Assembly (NCBI RefSeq): GCF_030295745.1
Contig: NZ_AP027291.1
Coordinates: 4,960,001-5,024,000 of the forward strand
Length of the DNA stretch: 64,000 nt
Direction: 5' to 3'
Source of the DNA: Mycolicibacterium sp. TUM20985
Lineage (GTDB): Bacteria; Actinomycetota; Actinomycetes; Mycobacteriales; Mycobacteriaceae
Shown: positions 51,519 through 60,787 of the stretch, one piece after another
How the letters are laid out: every line of letters begins with the position of its first letter
How positions within the stretch are numbered: position 1 is the first letter of the stretch
Notes under the pieces: generated by a model
Seen by the model: the letters and a program-made list of their open reading frames with translations, nothing else
What the model was told of the DNA's origin: nothing
The model's database searches: none
Position numbers and translations under genes: made by a program

Positions 51519-53605
51519 TGCGCGTCCTACTCGTCGACAACTACGACTCCTTCACCTACAACCTCTACCAACTGATCGGCGAAGTGTGCGGGCAAGCTCC
51601 AACCGTCGTCCGCAACGACATCCCATGGGCCGAGCTGCGATTCGACGAATTCGATGCCGTCGTCATCTCGCCCGGCCCGGGTCGGCCCGACCGGGAACGC
51701 GACTTCGGGGTGAGCGCCCGCGTGATCCTCGACAGCGGTCTGCCGGTGCTCGGTGTCTGCCTTGGCCACCAGGGCCTGTGCCACCTCTTCGGCGGTGAGG
51801 TCGTCAACGCTCCCGAACCCATGCACGGGCGCATCTCCGACGTAACGCATACCGGCGTCGACCTCTTCGCCGGCATCCCCTCACCGTTCGAGGTCGTGCG
51901 CTACCACTCGCTGGCCGTCACCTCGCTTCCCGACGACCTCGAGGAGCTGGCCTGGACCGACGACGGCGTCGTGATGGGTGTGCGCCACCGTCGACTTCCG
52001 CTGTGGGGTTTGCAGTTTCATCCCGAATCGATCAGCAGCACCTATGGCCACGAGCTGCTGGCCAACTTCTTCGCCCTCGCCGCTGACCACTCGGCGTCCG
52101 CCGTCACCCCCACGGCGGACGCCGAGCCTCAGCGTCCTCACTACGACCTGCACGTGCAGCACGTCGATGTCCACCCCGAGGCGCTGGCGGCCTACAGGTC
52201 ACTGTTCGCCTCTGGCACGCAGGGCTTCTGGCTCGACAGCAGCTCGGTGGTCGACGGGTTGGCGCGCTTCTCCATCATGGGGAACGGCGACGGTCCGCTC
52301 GCCGAGCACGTCACCTACAGCGTCGCTGACCGCGAGGTCGTCGTCCGTCGGGCCGATGGCACCGCCGAGCGGGTTCGGCAACAGTTCTTCGATTACCTGG
52401 ACGACCAGTTGCGCGCCCGGAAGGTTCCGGCACCCGACGGCCTGCCCTTCGAGTTCAACCTCGGCTACGTCGGCTATCTGGGCTACGAGCTGAAGGCGGA
52501 GACCGGAGGCGTCGCGGCGCATGAGTCCGACACACCCGACGCCGCATTGCTCTTCGCCGACCGAGCACTCGTCCTCGACCACGCGACGCGGACCAGCTAT
52601 CTGCTCACCCTGTCCATCTCGGGCGACGCTGCCGGGACCGCGGAGGCCAAGTCCTGGCTGACGACGACCGCGAAAGCCCTGCACGCTCTTCCCACCGCTC
52701 CCACCCGTCCGGCACCAGCCCTCACGTTGTCAGCAGCCATGACCGATACCGATATCGGCATGAACGTCGAGCTCCGGCACGACCGGGCCGCCTATCTCAA
52801 GCGGATCGACGCGTGCTTCGACGAGATCAACGCCGGTGAGTCATACGAGATCTGCATGACCAACATGGTCACCGTCCACACCCAGATCGACGTGTTGCCC
52901 ACCTTCGCCCACCTTCGCCGGGTGAGTCCGGTCCCGTTCGGGGCCCTGCTCGACTTCGGTGACGTGGCCGTGCTCAGCGCATCCCCCGAGCGGTTCCTCT
53001 CGATCGACCTGAATGGAGCCGTCGAGGCGAAGCCGATCAAGGGCACTCGGCCCCGCGGCCGCGACGCCGCCGAGGATCGTGCCCTGGTGCAGGAGTTGCG
53101 CGAAAACCCAAAGGACCGCGCGGAGAACCTCATGATCGTGGACTTGCTGCGCAACGACCTCAACACGGTCTGCTCGGTGGGCTCGGTCCACGTGCCGAAG
53201 CTGTTCGACGTCGAGACCTACGCGCCGGTGCACCAGCTCGTTTCCACGATCCGTGGGACGCTCGCCCCGGGCCGTTCGGCGGTCGACTGCATCCGCGCCG
53301 CGTTCCCCGGCGGGTCGATGACGGGTGCCCCCAAGGTCCGCACCATGGAGATCATCGACCGCCTCGAACAAGGCCCCCGCGGCGTGTATTCCGGTGCACT
53401 CGGCTGGTTCTCACTCTCCGGCGCCAGCGACCTGTCCATCGTGATCCGAACCCTGGTGGTCGACGCCGGGCGGGTGACGTTCGGAGTCGGTGGCGCCATC
53501 GTTGCACTCTCCGATCCCGACGAGGAATTCGACGAGACCGTCGTCAAGTCGCGGGCCGTGATGACCGCCCTGGCCGCGACCGGCCGGCAGGAGGACCAGA
53601 AATGA
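51518..53605 (+). CDS. Aminodeoxychorismate synthase (PabA-PabB fusion, PapA-type)
   Basis: 695-residue fusion. Residues 1-190 are a class I glutamine amidotransferase: VDNYDSFTYNL, SPGPGRP, catalytic Cys in GVCLGHQGL and His-Glu in LQFHPES. The rest is a chorismate-binding synthase with EAKPIKGTRPRG, where the Lys in PIKGT marks ADC synthase (anthranilate synthase has Ala), then DLLRNDLN, STIRGTL and FPGGSMTGAPK. It makes 4-amino-4-deoxychorismate. Fused forms are usual in secondary metabolism (PapA, CmlB), so it should feed p-aminophenylalanine or PABA. The long frame upstream to 51086 is not coding; the ATG overlaps the mutase stop. Confidence 0.92.
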   Translation: MRVLLVDNYDSFTYNLYQLIGEVCGQAPTVVRNDIPWAELRFDEFDAVVISPGPGRPDRERDFGVSARVILDSGLPVLGVCLGHQGLCHLFGGEVVNAPEPMHGRISDVTHTGVDLFAGIPSPFEVVRYHSLAVTSLPDDLEELAWTDDGVVMGVRHRRLPLWGLQFHPESISSTYGHELLANFFALAADHSASAVTPTADAEPQRPHYDLHVQHVDVHPEALAAYRSLFASGTQGFWLDSSSVVDGLARFSIMGNGDGPLAEHVTYSVADREVVVRRADGTAERVRQQFFDYLDDQLRARKVPAPDGLPFEFNLGYVGYLGYELKAETGGVAAHESDTPDAALLFADRALVLDHATRTSYLLTLSISGDAAGTAEAKSWLTTTAKALHALPTAPTRPAPALTLSAAMTDTDIGMNVELRHDRAAYLKRIDACFDEINAGESYEICMTNMVTVHTQIDVLPTFAHLRRVSPVPFGALLDFGDVAVLSASPERFLSIDLNGAVEAKPIKGTRPRGRDAAEDRALVQELRENPKDRAENLMIVDLLRNDLNTVCSVGSVHVPKLFDVETYAPVHQLVSTIRGTLAPGRSAVDCIRAAFPGGSMTGAPKVRTMEIIDRLEQGPRGVYSGALGWFSLSGASDLSIVIRTLVVDAGRVTFGVGGAIVALSDPDEEFDETVVKSRAVMTALAATGRQEDQK

Positions 53606-54525
53606 GCCGCACCATCGGGCGCGTGCTCATCGCCGGCGGCTCGGGAGCAGTGGGTTCACTCTTCGCCCAGCAGCTGCAGGACTCGGGCAACGACGTCGTC
53701 ATCGTCGACCGCGCCACCCCTGGGCCCGCCCACCGTGTCACCCGCTTCGTACGAGGCGACATCAGCGATCCCGGCGCGGAGGTGGCCAATGTCGTCCGAA
53801 CCGCCGACGCCGTCCTGCTGTCCGTGCCCGAGCCAGTGGCCCTGGCCGCCATCGGCCGGCTCGTCGGAATGCTGCGGCCCGGCGCCCTCATCGCCGACAC
53901 GCTGTCGGTGAAGTCGACGGTCGTCCCCACCCTGCACGCCGCCGCCATGATCGCCGGAAACGCCGAGGCGCTGAGCCTCAACCCGATGTTCGCGCCCTCC
54001 TTGGGTTTTGCCGGCCACCCGGTGGCTTCGGTGGTCGTGCGCGACGGCCAGCGCGGGCGCGCACTGCACGACCTGATCGAGCAATGGGGTGCCCGCGTGG
54101 TGACCGTGACCGCCGATGAGCACGACCGGTTGGCGGCCGCTGCCCAGGCCCTTACCCATGCCGCGGTGATCGCCTTCGGCGCCGCCCTGACCGAGTTGAA
54201 CGTCGACATCGCAGATCTCGATCGGATCGCTCCGCCGCCGCATATGGCGCTGCTGTCACTGCTGGCGCGTATCGCGTCGGGTGCACCGGAGGTCTATTGG
54301 GACGTCCAGGCGGCCAATCCCTACGCCCCGGCGGCCCGCCGCGCGCTCTCGCGCGGAGTGTCGCAGCTGTCGGATGTCATCGACAACGGTGACGCCTCGG
54401 CGTTCGGCGATCTGCTCGACCGTCTCAGCGGGGTGTTCGGCCCCTTCCGGGGCGCCTATCGCGAGCGCAGCGCAAAAGCACTGCGCGCCATCACCACTGA
54501 CCTCACAAAGGAGAAGATCACATGA
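53602..54525 (+). CDS. Prephenate dehydrogenase-like (PapC-type)
   Basis: 307-residue NAD-dependent prephenate dehydrogenase homologue. N-terminal Rossmann GRVLIAGGSGAVGSLFAQQL, LIADTLSVKSTVV, SLNPMFAPSLGF (prephenate-binding His replaced by Asn in 'NP'), and a helical C-terminal dimer domain. PapC/CmlC homologues oxidise aminodeoxyprephenate to 4-aminophenylpyruvate. The start overlaps the ADC synthase stop by four bases. Transamination to p-aminophenylalanine would come from a general aminotransferase; none is encoded here. Confidence 0.82.
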   Translation: MSRTIGRVLIAGGSGAVGSLFAQQLQDSGNDVVIVDRATPGPAHRVTRFVRGDISDPGAEVANVVRTADAVLLSVPEPVALAAIGRLVGMLRPGALIADTLSVKSTVVPTLHAAAMIAGNAEALSLNPMFAPSLGFAGHPVASVVVRDGQRGRALHDLIEQWGARVVTVTADEHDRLAAAAQALTHAAVIAFGAALTELNVDIADLDRIAPPPHMALLSLLARIASGAPEVYWDVQAANPYAPAARRALSRGVSQLSDVIDNGDASAFGDLLDRLSGVFGPFRGAYRERSAKALRAITTDLTKEKIT

Positions 54526-55769
54526 CCGACCTCATCGACATCCAAACGAAGAGCAGACCCAACTGGGTCGCGTCCCGCGTCAGCAAGACCTCGGACTCGC
54601 TTGACCGCGCCTTCGCGGAAGGCCTGACCGGACATGTCATCACCGCACGAGACGGCAAGCAGGTCACGCTGGCCGACGGCAGCGACGCCGTCGAATTCGT
54701 CTCGTGCTCCTACCTCGGCCTGGAGTCGCACCCCGACCTGATCGCGGCGGCAACAGAGGCGATGGGTCGTTTCGGGCTGCACTTCTCCACGTCGCGCAAC
54801 CGGGGACGGCCGCCGTACCTCGGCGAGCTGGAGAACCTGCTGTCCGTCATGTACGGAGGCGCACAGGTGGCCGCCTTCACCTCGGTAAGCAACGTCCACC
54901 TGGGCCTGCTGCCACTGCTCGGCGCCGGCGCACTGCCCAGCTATCCGATAGCCGATGCCGGCGTCGCGTTCCTGGTCGAAAAGACGGCGCACGCCTCCAT
55001 CCAGGTGATCCGCGGCGTGCTCGAGCAGATCGGGCCGACGCGACGCTTCGACATGACCGATCCCGCAGCGCTGCCCATAGCGGTCCGCGAAACCGCAGCC
55101 ACCGGCCGGACACCGATCGTGCTGGTCGACGGTGTCGGCTCGATGGGTGGCCTGATCGACGTCGAGTCGATGCTGACCATCCTCGAGCCGTTCGGTGGTC
55201 ACCTGTACGTGGATGACGCCCATGGGGTTTCGATCGAGGGCTCGCTCGGTGCGGGGTATGCGTTCGAAGCGCTCGGCGGGACGCTACCCCCTCACGTCGT
55301 CATCGCCGGCTCGCTGTCGAAGGCCTTCGGCGGCGCAGGCGGTTTCGCAGCCGTGCCGAGTGACGAAGACATGCGGGTGATGCGAAAATTTGCCAACCCC
55401 TTGGTGTTCGGACATTCGATCATGCTGCCGATGCTGGCGGCCAACGTCGCCGCCGCCCGCTTGCACATCGATGGCCAGGTGGCCGAGCTGCAAAAGCAGC
55501 TCTGGCACAACGCCGCCGAGTTCGACCGGCTAACAGGCGGAATGCTCGTCAACGCCGGGCTGCACTCGCCGGTCCGAGGCGCGGTGTTCGACAACGAGGA
55601 CGACGCATTCGCCGCCGCCCGCCGGCTAAAGCAGGCCGGTGTGCTCGTCCTGCCCGCCTTCTACCCGACGGTCGCCAAGGGCACGGGACTGATGCGCTTC
55701 GCCGTGTCCGCCCTACACCAGCAGCACGACCTCGAGACGGCGGCCCGCGCCCTCGGGTTCAATTCCTGA
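54522..55769 (+). CDS. Alpha-oxoamine synthase (AONS/KBL-like, PLP-dependent)
   Basis: 415-residue PLP enzyme of the alpha-oxoamine synthase group. PLP Lys in IAGSLSKAFGGAGGF (about residue 268), Asp-His pair in VDDAHGVSIEG, family block STSRNRGRPPYLGELE. Members condense an amino acid with an acyl-CoA and lose CO2 (8-amino-7-oxononanoate, 2-amino-3-ketobutyrate). The biotin cluster is not around, so a secondary-metabolism role is likely, such as joining an acyl thioester with an amino acid. The start overlaps the dehydrogenase stop by four bases. Confidence 0.8.
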   Translation: MTDLIDIQTKSRPNWVASRVSKTSDSLDRAFAEGLTGHVITARDGKQVTLADGSDAVEFVSCSYLGLESHPDLIAAATEAMGRFGLHFSTSRNRGRPPYLGELENLLSVMYGGAQVAAFTSVSNVHLGLLPLLGAGALPSYPIADAGVAFLVEKTAHASIQVIRGVLEQIGPTRRFDMTDPAALPIAVRETAATGRTPIVLVDGVGSMGGLIDVESMLTILEPFGGHLYVDDAHGVSIEGSLGAGYAFEALGGTLPPHVVIAGSLSKAFGGAGGFAAVPSDEDMRVMRKFANPLVFGHSIMLPMLAANVAAARLHIDGQVAELQKQLWHNAAEFDRLTGGMLVNAGLHSPVRGAVFDNEDDAFAAARRLKQAGVLVLPAFYPTVAKGTGLMRFAVSALHQQHDLETAARALGFNS

Positions 55770-55814
55770 ACCATCTGTTCATCCAATCACACTCAACGAC
55801 AGGGAGTTTGAACT

Positions 55815-57518
55815 ATGTCCACCACGTCCTTCACCACCAAGGCACTGTTGTCACACCAAGAACGTTCCCGCCTGGCGGCGATGTCCGAGCTCGGCGGGGG
55901 CAACCTGCTGGCGACGGCCATGGCCGTGCACCCCGACCCACACATTCCGTTCATCCGCGTGGGCCGGCCGGTGATCAATACCGCCGGCTTCGAGCAGACC
56001 GACTTCACGCTGGCCCAGCTCGATTCGCTCGCCCAGAGCTGGTCGGTGTGGTACCACCAACAGGGCGTCGGCCCGCGGGATCGGGTGGCTCTCTACATGG
56101 AGGACACGTTCGCCTACACGATCCACCTCAACGCGCTGGCCCAGTTGGGCGCCATCGGAGTGCTCATCAACAGCAAGGCATCGCCGGCGCTGGTGCTCGG
56201 CCTGTGCGAGCGCACGACGCCGGTCGGGATCTACACCGACCGGTCCCGCCTGGCGACCATCAGCGAGGGCATCGGATCGCTGGACGGCCTGCGCTGGGTC
56301 CAGCTCGCCGAGGACCTGCCCGCCCCGCCTCCGGCCGCGCTGCCCGACGCCTGGCGCTTCCGGCACGCATCGGAGGACCCGGTGTCGATCATGCATTCGT
56401 CCGGGACGACGGGAATTCCCAAGGCGGTCATCCAAACTCACGCGTCCAGCGTCGCCGGTCCGCGCTACCGCCTGGAGAACTACGCGGAGCCCGCCACCGA
56501 GCGGATGATGACCGCCCAACCGCAGTCGCATCTCGGGTGCATCGTGTACACCGCCTACTCGATCCTCGCTGGCACTCCGCTGGTGGCGCTCTTCGACCCG
56601 AGCGGTGAGGAGCTGGCGGCAGCCGTTGCCCAGCACCGCCCCAAGGGAGTCATGGCATTTGCCCACGCCTATGCCGAGTTGGCCGCGCTCGACACGCCTC
56701 ACGGTGCCGTCGACTCGGTCGACTACTGGGTGACGATGGGCGACGCCATCCACGAGGCCCACATCCGGGCGATCCTCGCCAAGCGCAGCCCAGACGCGCC
56801 GGCGCCCACCTTCTACGACCGCTTCGGCACGACCGAGCTCGGCTGGGGTCTGGTGGTCCAGCCCCGCACGCTGTCGTCGGAGCGATCGGACCGGCGGGTC
56901 GGCAAGCCCGATCCCGTCGCCGAGGTCGCCGTGCTGCGGGCCGACGGCAGCAAGGCGCCGGTCGGCGAGGTGGGCTTCTTCGGAGCCAAGGGCCCGTCCA
57001 TCACCGCCGGGTACTGGAACGACGCCGACACCACCTACCGCTCGAAACTCGGCGGCTACTGGCTGACCGGTGATCTGGTGTACCAGGACGTGGACGGCAA
57101 CTACTTCGTGGTCGACCGCACGAAGGATGCCATCGAGACCGCCGAGGGCACCGCCTATTCGGTGCTGATGGAGGAGGTGCTGCTCAGCGAGATCAGCGGC
57201 ATCACCGATTGCGCCGTCGTCGCCGGCCGCCACGGCGAACGGATCGTTCCGGTCGCCGTCATCATTACCGGCGAGTCGCCGGCCCAGGCCGGCCGCCTGC
57301 TTGCCGAGGCCAACGACGTGCTCAAGAACGCGGGGCATCCCTGCATCGCCGTGCTCGACGTCGCCCTCACCGCCGACGACTTCCCGGTGGGCGTGACGGG
57401 CAAGGTGCTCAAGCGCGAATTGCGGGATAGATACCGCGATCTAGCGCTGTGCTCGGGCCGCGAGAACCGGGCCGTCGCCGCGTTCATGACCGACCCGCCC
57501 GACAGCGCGGTCGCATGA
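55815..57518 (+). CDS. AMP-binding ANL-superfamily ligase
   Basis: 567-residue acyl-CoA synthetase/adenylation protein. A3-type core MHSSGTTGIPKAVIQTH, A5 YDRFGTTELG, A7/A8 WLTGDLVYQDVDGNYFVVDRTKD (in pattern), and the C-terminal Lys in GVTGKVLKRELR. It activates a carboxylic acid with ATP. It could load the acyl donor for the oxoamine synthase, or, by analogy with CreM, use nitrite in diazotisation; the latter is speculative. A 45-base gap with GGGAGTTTG precedes the ATG. The stop overlaps the MFS-FHA start. Confidence 0.85.
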   Translation: MSTTSFTTKALLSHQERSRLAAMSELGGGNLLATAMAVHPDPHIPFIRVGRPVINTAGFEQTDFTLAQLDSLAQSWSVWYHQQGVGPRDRVALYMEDTFAYTIHLNALAQLGAIGVLINSKASPALVLGLCERTTPVGIYTDRSRLATISEGIGSLDGLRWVQLAEDLPAPPPAALPDAWRFRHASEDPVSIMHSSGTTGIPKAVIQTHASSVAGPRYRLENYAEPATERMMTAQPQSHLGCIVYTAYSILAGTPLVALFDPSGEELAAAVAQHRPKGVMAFAHAYAELAALDTPHGAVDSVDYWVTMGDAIHEAHIRAILAKRSPDAPAPTFYDRFGTTELGWGLVVQPRTLSSERSDRRVGKPDPVAEVAVLRADGSKAPVGEVGFFGAKGPSITAGYWNDADTTYRSKLGGYWLTGDLVYQDVDGNYFVVDRTKDAIETAEGTAYSVLMEEVLLSEISGITDCAVVAGRHGERIVPVAVIITGESPAQAGRLLAEANDVLKNAGHPCIAVLDVALTADDFPVGVTGKVLKRELRDRYRDLALCSGRENRAVAAFMTDPPDSAVA

Positions 57519-59287
57519 TGATCGGTAAGTGGCTGTCGACCCTGGTGCCCGAGCCCGGCGCACGTCGTCGCCTGGGCGTGGGCACCGGGATCTACAACAT
57601 CGGTACCGGCATGTTCATGACGTCATCGGTCCTGTATTTCACCGAGGGACTGGGACTTTCGATCACCGAAGTCGGCCTCTGGCTGGCCGTGGCCGGACTG
57701 ATCGGCCTGTTCGCCGGTGTTCCGATGGGTCACCTGGCCGACCGCCGCGGCCCCCGAGGGGTGGCGGCCCTGAGCCTAGTGGTGCTGGCGGTGACGATGG
57801 TGGGCTACATCTTCATCACCAGCATCTGGATGTTCGTCGTGGTGACTGTCGTGGAGATGCTGGCGACCGCGGCGTCGAGAGCGTCGCGCGGCGGGCTCAT
57901 TCGCCGCGTCGGAGGCGAAGGCGCAGCCGCCTACCGCTCCCAGCTCCGGGCCATCGAGAACGCCGGCGTCGGCATCGGTGCCGCCGTCGGAGGCTTGGCG
58001 CTGACCCTGCACACCCTGGCCGCGTATCAGGTGCTGTTCGTCGCGAACGCCGTGACCTTCCTGATCGGCGCGTGGGTGTGCGCGAAGCTCCCGCACTTGG
58101 CGCCGTTGAGCGCTCCGCCCGGTACGCGCCCCGGCGTCGCGCTCCGCGATAAGCCGTTCATCGTGTACACGATCCTCAACGGGGTGATGAGTCTGCAGTA
58201 CGCGGTGATCACCTTCGCCCTCCCGCTGTGGATCGCGACGGAGACGAACGCCCCGCGCTGGATGGTCGGCGCCGTGCTGCTCGTCAACACGGTAGGGGTT
58301 GTGGTGCTTCAGGTCTGGGTCGGCCGGAAAGTCAACACCGTCCGCCAGGGCGCGGCCGCCATGCGCATCGCCGGCTTGGTCTTCCTGGTCGCGTGCGGGG
58401 GCGTCGCAGTGGCGGCCAACCTGCCGACGTGGGCCGCGGCCGCGGTCTTACTTGCTGCGGTGGCCGTCCACTCCGTTGGCGAGATGTGCCATGCGGCAGC
58501 CGTTTTCGCGCTGAGTTTCGAGCTGGCACCAGCCCACGCGCAGAGCGAGTATGTGGGCCTGCAGGACATGGGCTTAGGCGCCGCGTTCGCGGTGGCGCCC
58601 GCCGTGCTCGGTGCCATGTGCCTGGGGATCGGGCAGGTCGGCTGGTTGCTGCTTGGCGGGATGCTGACCGCCGCAGGTCTGGCGACCGTGCCCGTCGTCC
58701 GGTGGGCGGTCCGAACCCGGCCCTCCCCCGTCGCGTCGGACGTGGCGACAGTCTCCGACCCCGAACCGGCCACCGTGGTACTGGCCACCGCCCGGTTCGC
58801 GGTCCGCCCACCGGCCCGCCGAGAGCTGTCCCAGACGACGGTTCAGATCCAAAGACGACCCGAATACGTTGTGCTCGACGATAATTCGCGATTCACCCTG
58901 GATCGGGATTGCGTGGTGGGACGGAATCCTCACCACAGCGACGCCGTTCGGCGTGGCCTGCGTCCCATCCAGATCGACGTCCGCGCCAACGGGATGTCCC
59001 GAGCCCATTTGGAGATCCGTTGCGTCCTCGGCCAGGTGTACATCATCGACCGCGAGTCGAGAAACGGTGTCGCCGTCCGGCCGGCCGGACGGATGCGATG
59101 GACGCAGATTGCCCCGTGGAAGCCGATCGCTTGGCTACCAGGGATGTCCGTCCGGATCGGCAGCCGAGTCCTGCGGCTGGAAGCAGCCGGTCACCACGAC
59201 CCGAAGCCCGCGCCACCCTCGAGTGCGCCGACCGTTCGCATGAAGCACGGCCGCGCTATGGCCACTGAAGAAAGGAACGCATCATGA
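57515..59287 (+). CDS. MFS transporter fused to an FHA domain
   Basis: 590 residues. Residues 1 to about 410 are a 12-helix MFS transporter (LIGLFAGVPMGHLADRRGPRG loop 2-3 signature). After a linker of about 40 residues comes a forkhead-associated domain (about 450-560) with VVGRNPHHSD, GMSRAHLEIR and RESRNGVAV, the Arg, Ser and Asn positions that bind phosphothreonine. The FHA part would face the cytosol and could bind a Ser/Thr-kinase substrate. Such a fusion is unusual. The start overlaps the ligase stop (ATGA). As the only transporter of the cluster it probably exports the product. Confidence 0.88.
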   Translation: MMIGKWLSTLVPEPGARRRLGVGTGIYNIGTGMFMTSSVLYFTEGLGLSITEVGLWLAVAGLIGLFAGVPMGHLADRRGPRGVAALSLVVLAVTMVGYIFITSIWMFVVVTVVEMLATAASRASRGGLIRRVGGEGAAAYRSQLRAIENAGVGIGAAVGGLALTLHTLAAYQVLFVANAVTFLIGAWVCAKLPHLAPLSAPPGTRPGVALRDKPFIVYTILNGVMSLQYAVITFALPLWIATETNAPRWMVGAVLLVNTVGVVVLQVWVGRKVNTVRQGAAAMRIAGLVFLVACGGVAVAANLPTWAAAAVLLAAVAVHSVGEMCHAAAVFALSFELAPAHAQSEYVGLQDMGLGAAFAVAPAVLGAMCLGIGQVGWLLLGGMLTAAGLATVPVVRWAVRTRPSPVASDVATVSDPEPATVVLATARFAVRPPARRELSQTTVQIQRRPEYVVLDDNSRFTLDRDCVVGRNPHHSDAVRRGLRPIQIDVRANGMSRAHLEIRCVLGQVYIIDRESRNGVAVRPAGRMRWTQIAPWKPIAWLPGMSVRIGSRVLRLEAAGHHDPKPAPPSSAPTVRMKHGRAMATEERNAS

Positions 59288-60600
59288 AGCCCCGCGCCTT
59301 CATCCTCACCGGCTACCTGCCCGTGCTGTGCCGAGATTTCATCTACATCGACGACCTGCGGCGGCGGGACCTGAAAGTCCTGGTGCTCACGCCGGCCATC
59401 TCGCGCTCGTATGCGCAGGCGCACGGTGCAGACCCCGCCCACCCCGCTGCCGCGATCGACGAGATCGCCTTCGTCGACGGGTCGGTCGCGAGCGACGGCT
59501 CCTACCTTCCCGGCGTCATCCAACATGCCGAACGCTGGCGGACGCAGTACGACGTGGTCGGCATCTACGCCGTCGGGGAGACGCTGGTCGAGCCGACCGG
59601 ACTCATCGCCGACTACTTCGGTCTCCCGTTCCCGGGGTTACGGGCGTCACGCGTCTGCCGCAACAAGTTCCTGCAGCGCTGGTACCTGCCCGAGCTGAGC
59701 CCGGTGTCCGTGCTGATCCCGCCCGGGGCACGCGATTCCATCGACCACGAGTCCGTGCCGTTCCCCGCCGTCGTGAAGCCGGCCACCAGACACTCGAGCG
59801 AGGGTGTCCAGATGGTGCACGATCACGCCGAGTTGGCCGCGCAGTTGGACGGCTATCCGGCGGAGGAGACGATCCTCGTGGAGCAGATGATCGCCGGACA
59901 GGAGTACTCCGTGGAGAGCCTGAGTCAGGACGGCAAGACGCTGTTCTCGTCGGTCACGCGCAAGGAGACGACGGACGTCCAGTCCCAGAACGACTCGCAG
60001 TGCTTCGTCGAGATGGCCCACACCGTGCCCGCAATCCGAGGCAACGCATGGGATGCGGTGCAGCGGGCCAACGTTGCGATGCTGGACCGGCTGGGCGTCG
60101 AGAACGGCATCACGCACGCCGAGTGGCGGCTCGACGAGCGGGGTGAGGCCCGCCTCATGGAGGTCGCCGCCCGGACTCCCGGAGACGGGATCATGGTGCT
60201 GTACCGCCTCGCGACCGGCCGGTTGATGGAGCCCGAGATCCTGCGGATCGCACTCGGCGAGACCGCCGACTATCCTCCGGCCCGGCGCTTTGCCCGCCAG
60301 GTGTACGTCAGGCACCAGCCCGGGACACTCGTCGACGTGAAGCTCGACTGGCCCGGGATCGAAGCCTGCTGGGTCAACGACGGCAACCCCTGGCCCGATA
60401 TCCCCGCGCTGCCCGCCGATGCCCCGCCGGCACTGCGCGCGGTCCTGGTCTATGAGGCGCGCGGCGCGACGCTGGGCCCCATCCGCAGCTCCGACGACCG
60501 GGCCGTCACCTTCTTCATCGACGCCCCGACGATCGCCGAGCTGGACGAGATCGAGGAACGCGTCCGCGAGGCCGTGACGATCCGGACGCTTCCGCTCTGA
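59284..60600 (+). CDS. ATP-grasp ligase
   Basis: 438-residue ATP-grasp enzyme. Central domain with FPAVVKPATRHSSEGVQMV (ATP Lys and loop), ILVEQMIAGQEYSVES and the Mg-binding ARLMEVAARTPGDG. A carboxyl-terminal region follows as in carboxylate-amine ligases of the BacD/dapdiamide kind. It would join a carboxylate to an amine, forming a peptide-like bond. The ATG overlaps the MFS-FHA stop by four bases. Last gene of operon 1. Confidence 0.85.
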   Translation: MKPRAFILTGYLPVLCRDFIYIDDLRRRDLKVLVLTPAISRSYAQAHGADPAHPAAAIDEIAFVDGSVASDGSYLPGVIQHAERWRTQYDVVGIYAVGETLVEPTGLIADYFGLPFPGLRASRVCRNKFLQRWYLPELSPVSVLIPPGARDSIDHESVPFPAVVKPATRHSSEGVQMVHDHAELAAQLDGYPAEETILVEQMIAGQEYSVESLSQDGKTLFSSVTRKETTDVQSQNDSQCFVEMAHTVPAIRGNAWDAVQRANVAMLDRLGVENGITHAEWRLDERGEARLMEVAARTPGDGIMVLYRLATGRLMEPEILRIALGETADYPPARRFARQVYVRHQPGTLVDVKLDWPGIEACWVNDGNPWPDIPALPADAPPALRAVLVYEARGATLGPIRSSDDRAVTFFIDAPTIAELDEIEERVREAVTIRTLPL

Positions 60601-60609
60601 CTCTGCGCT

Positions 60610-60667
60610 CGACTGTGGGTCCTACGCACGCGGATTGGCACTTTCCGCGGCATAGGGCCCACAGTCG
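60610..60667. terminator. Compound hairpin between the two cluster operons
   Basis: Outer arms CGACTGTGGGTCCTA (60610-60624) and TAGGGCCCACAGTCG (60653-60667), 14 of 15 paired, enclosing an inner stem CGCGGA/TCCGCG (60629-60634, 60644-60649). It starts ten bases after the ATP-grasp stop and 25 bases before the shared leader copy B. Confidence 0.7.
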
Positions 60668-60691
60668 TCGGTCCGACATCCGACGTCGGCC

Positions 60692-60787
60692 CTTACCCCG
60701 CGGATAGGAAGAACTATCCCTACGCATGGAATTTTCTGGTCGTGCAGGCGATTACGGGATCACGTCGAAATCACGACGATTTGAGTC
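60692..60787 (+). promoter_or_regulatory. Shared promoter-leader, copy B (operon 2 of biosynthetic cluster)
   Basis: Ninety-six bases aligned with copy A: CTTACC at -96, perfect dyad GGATAG-GAAGAA-CTATCC (60702-60719), GGCGATTACG at -41, ATCACGA at -18 and TTTGAGTC before the ATG. The dyad is degenerate in copy A (GGGTAG/CTTTCC). Both operons should respond to one regulator, which is not encoded in the visible part. Confidence 0.75.
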
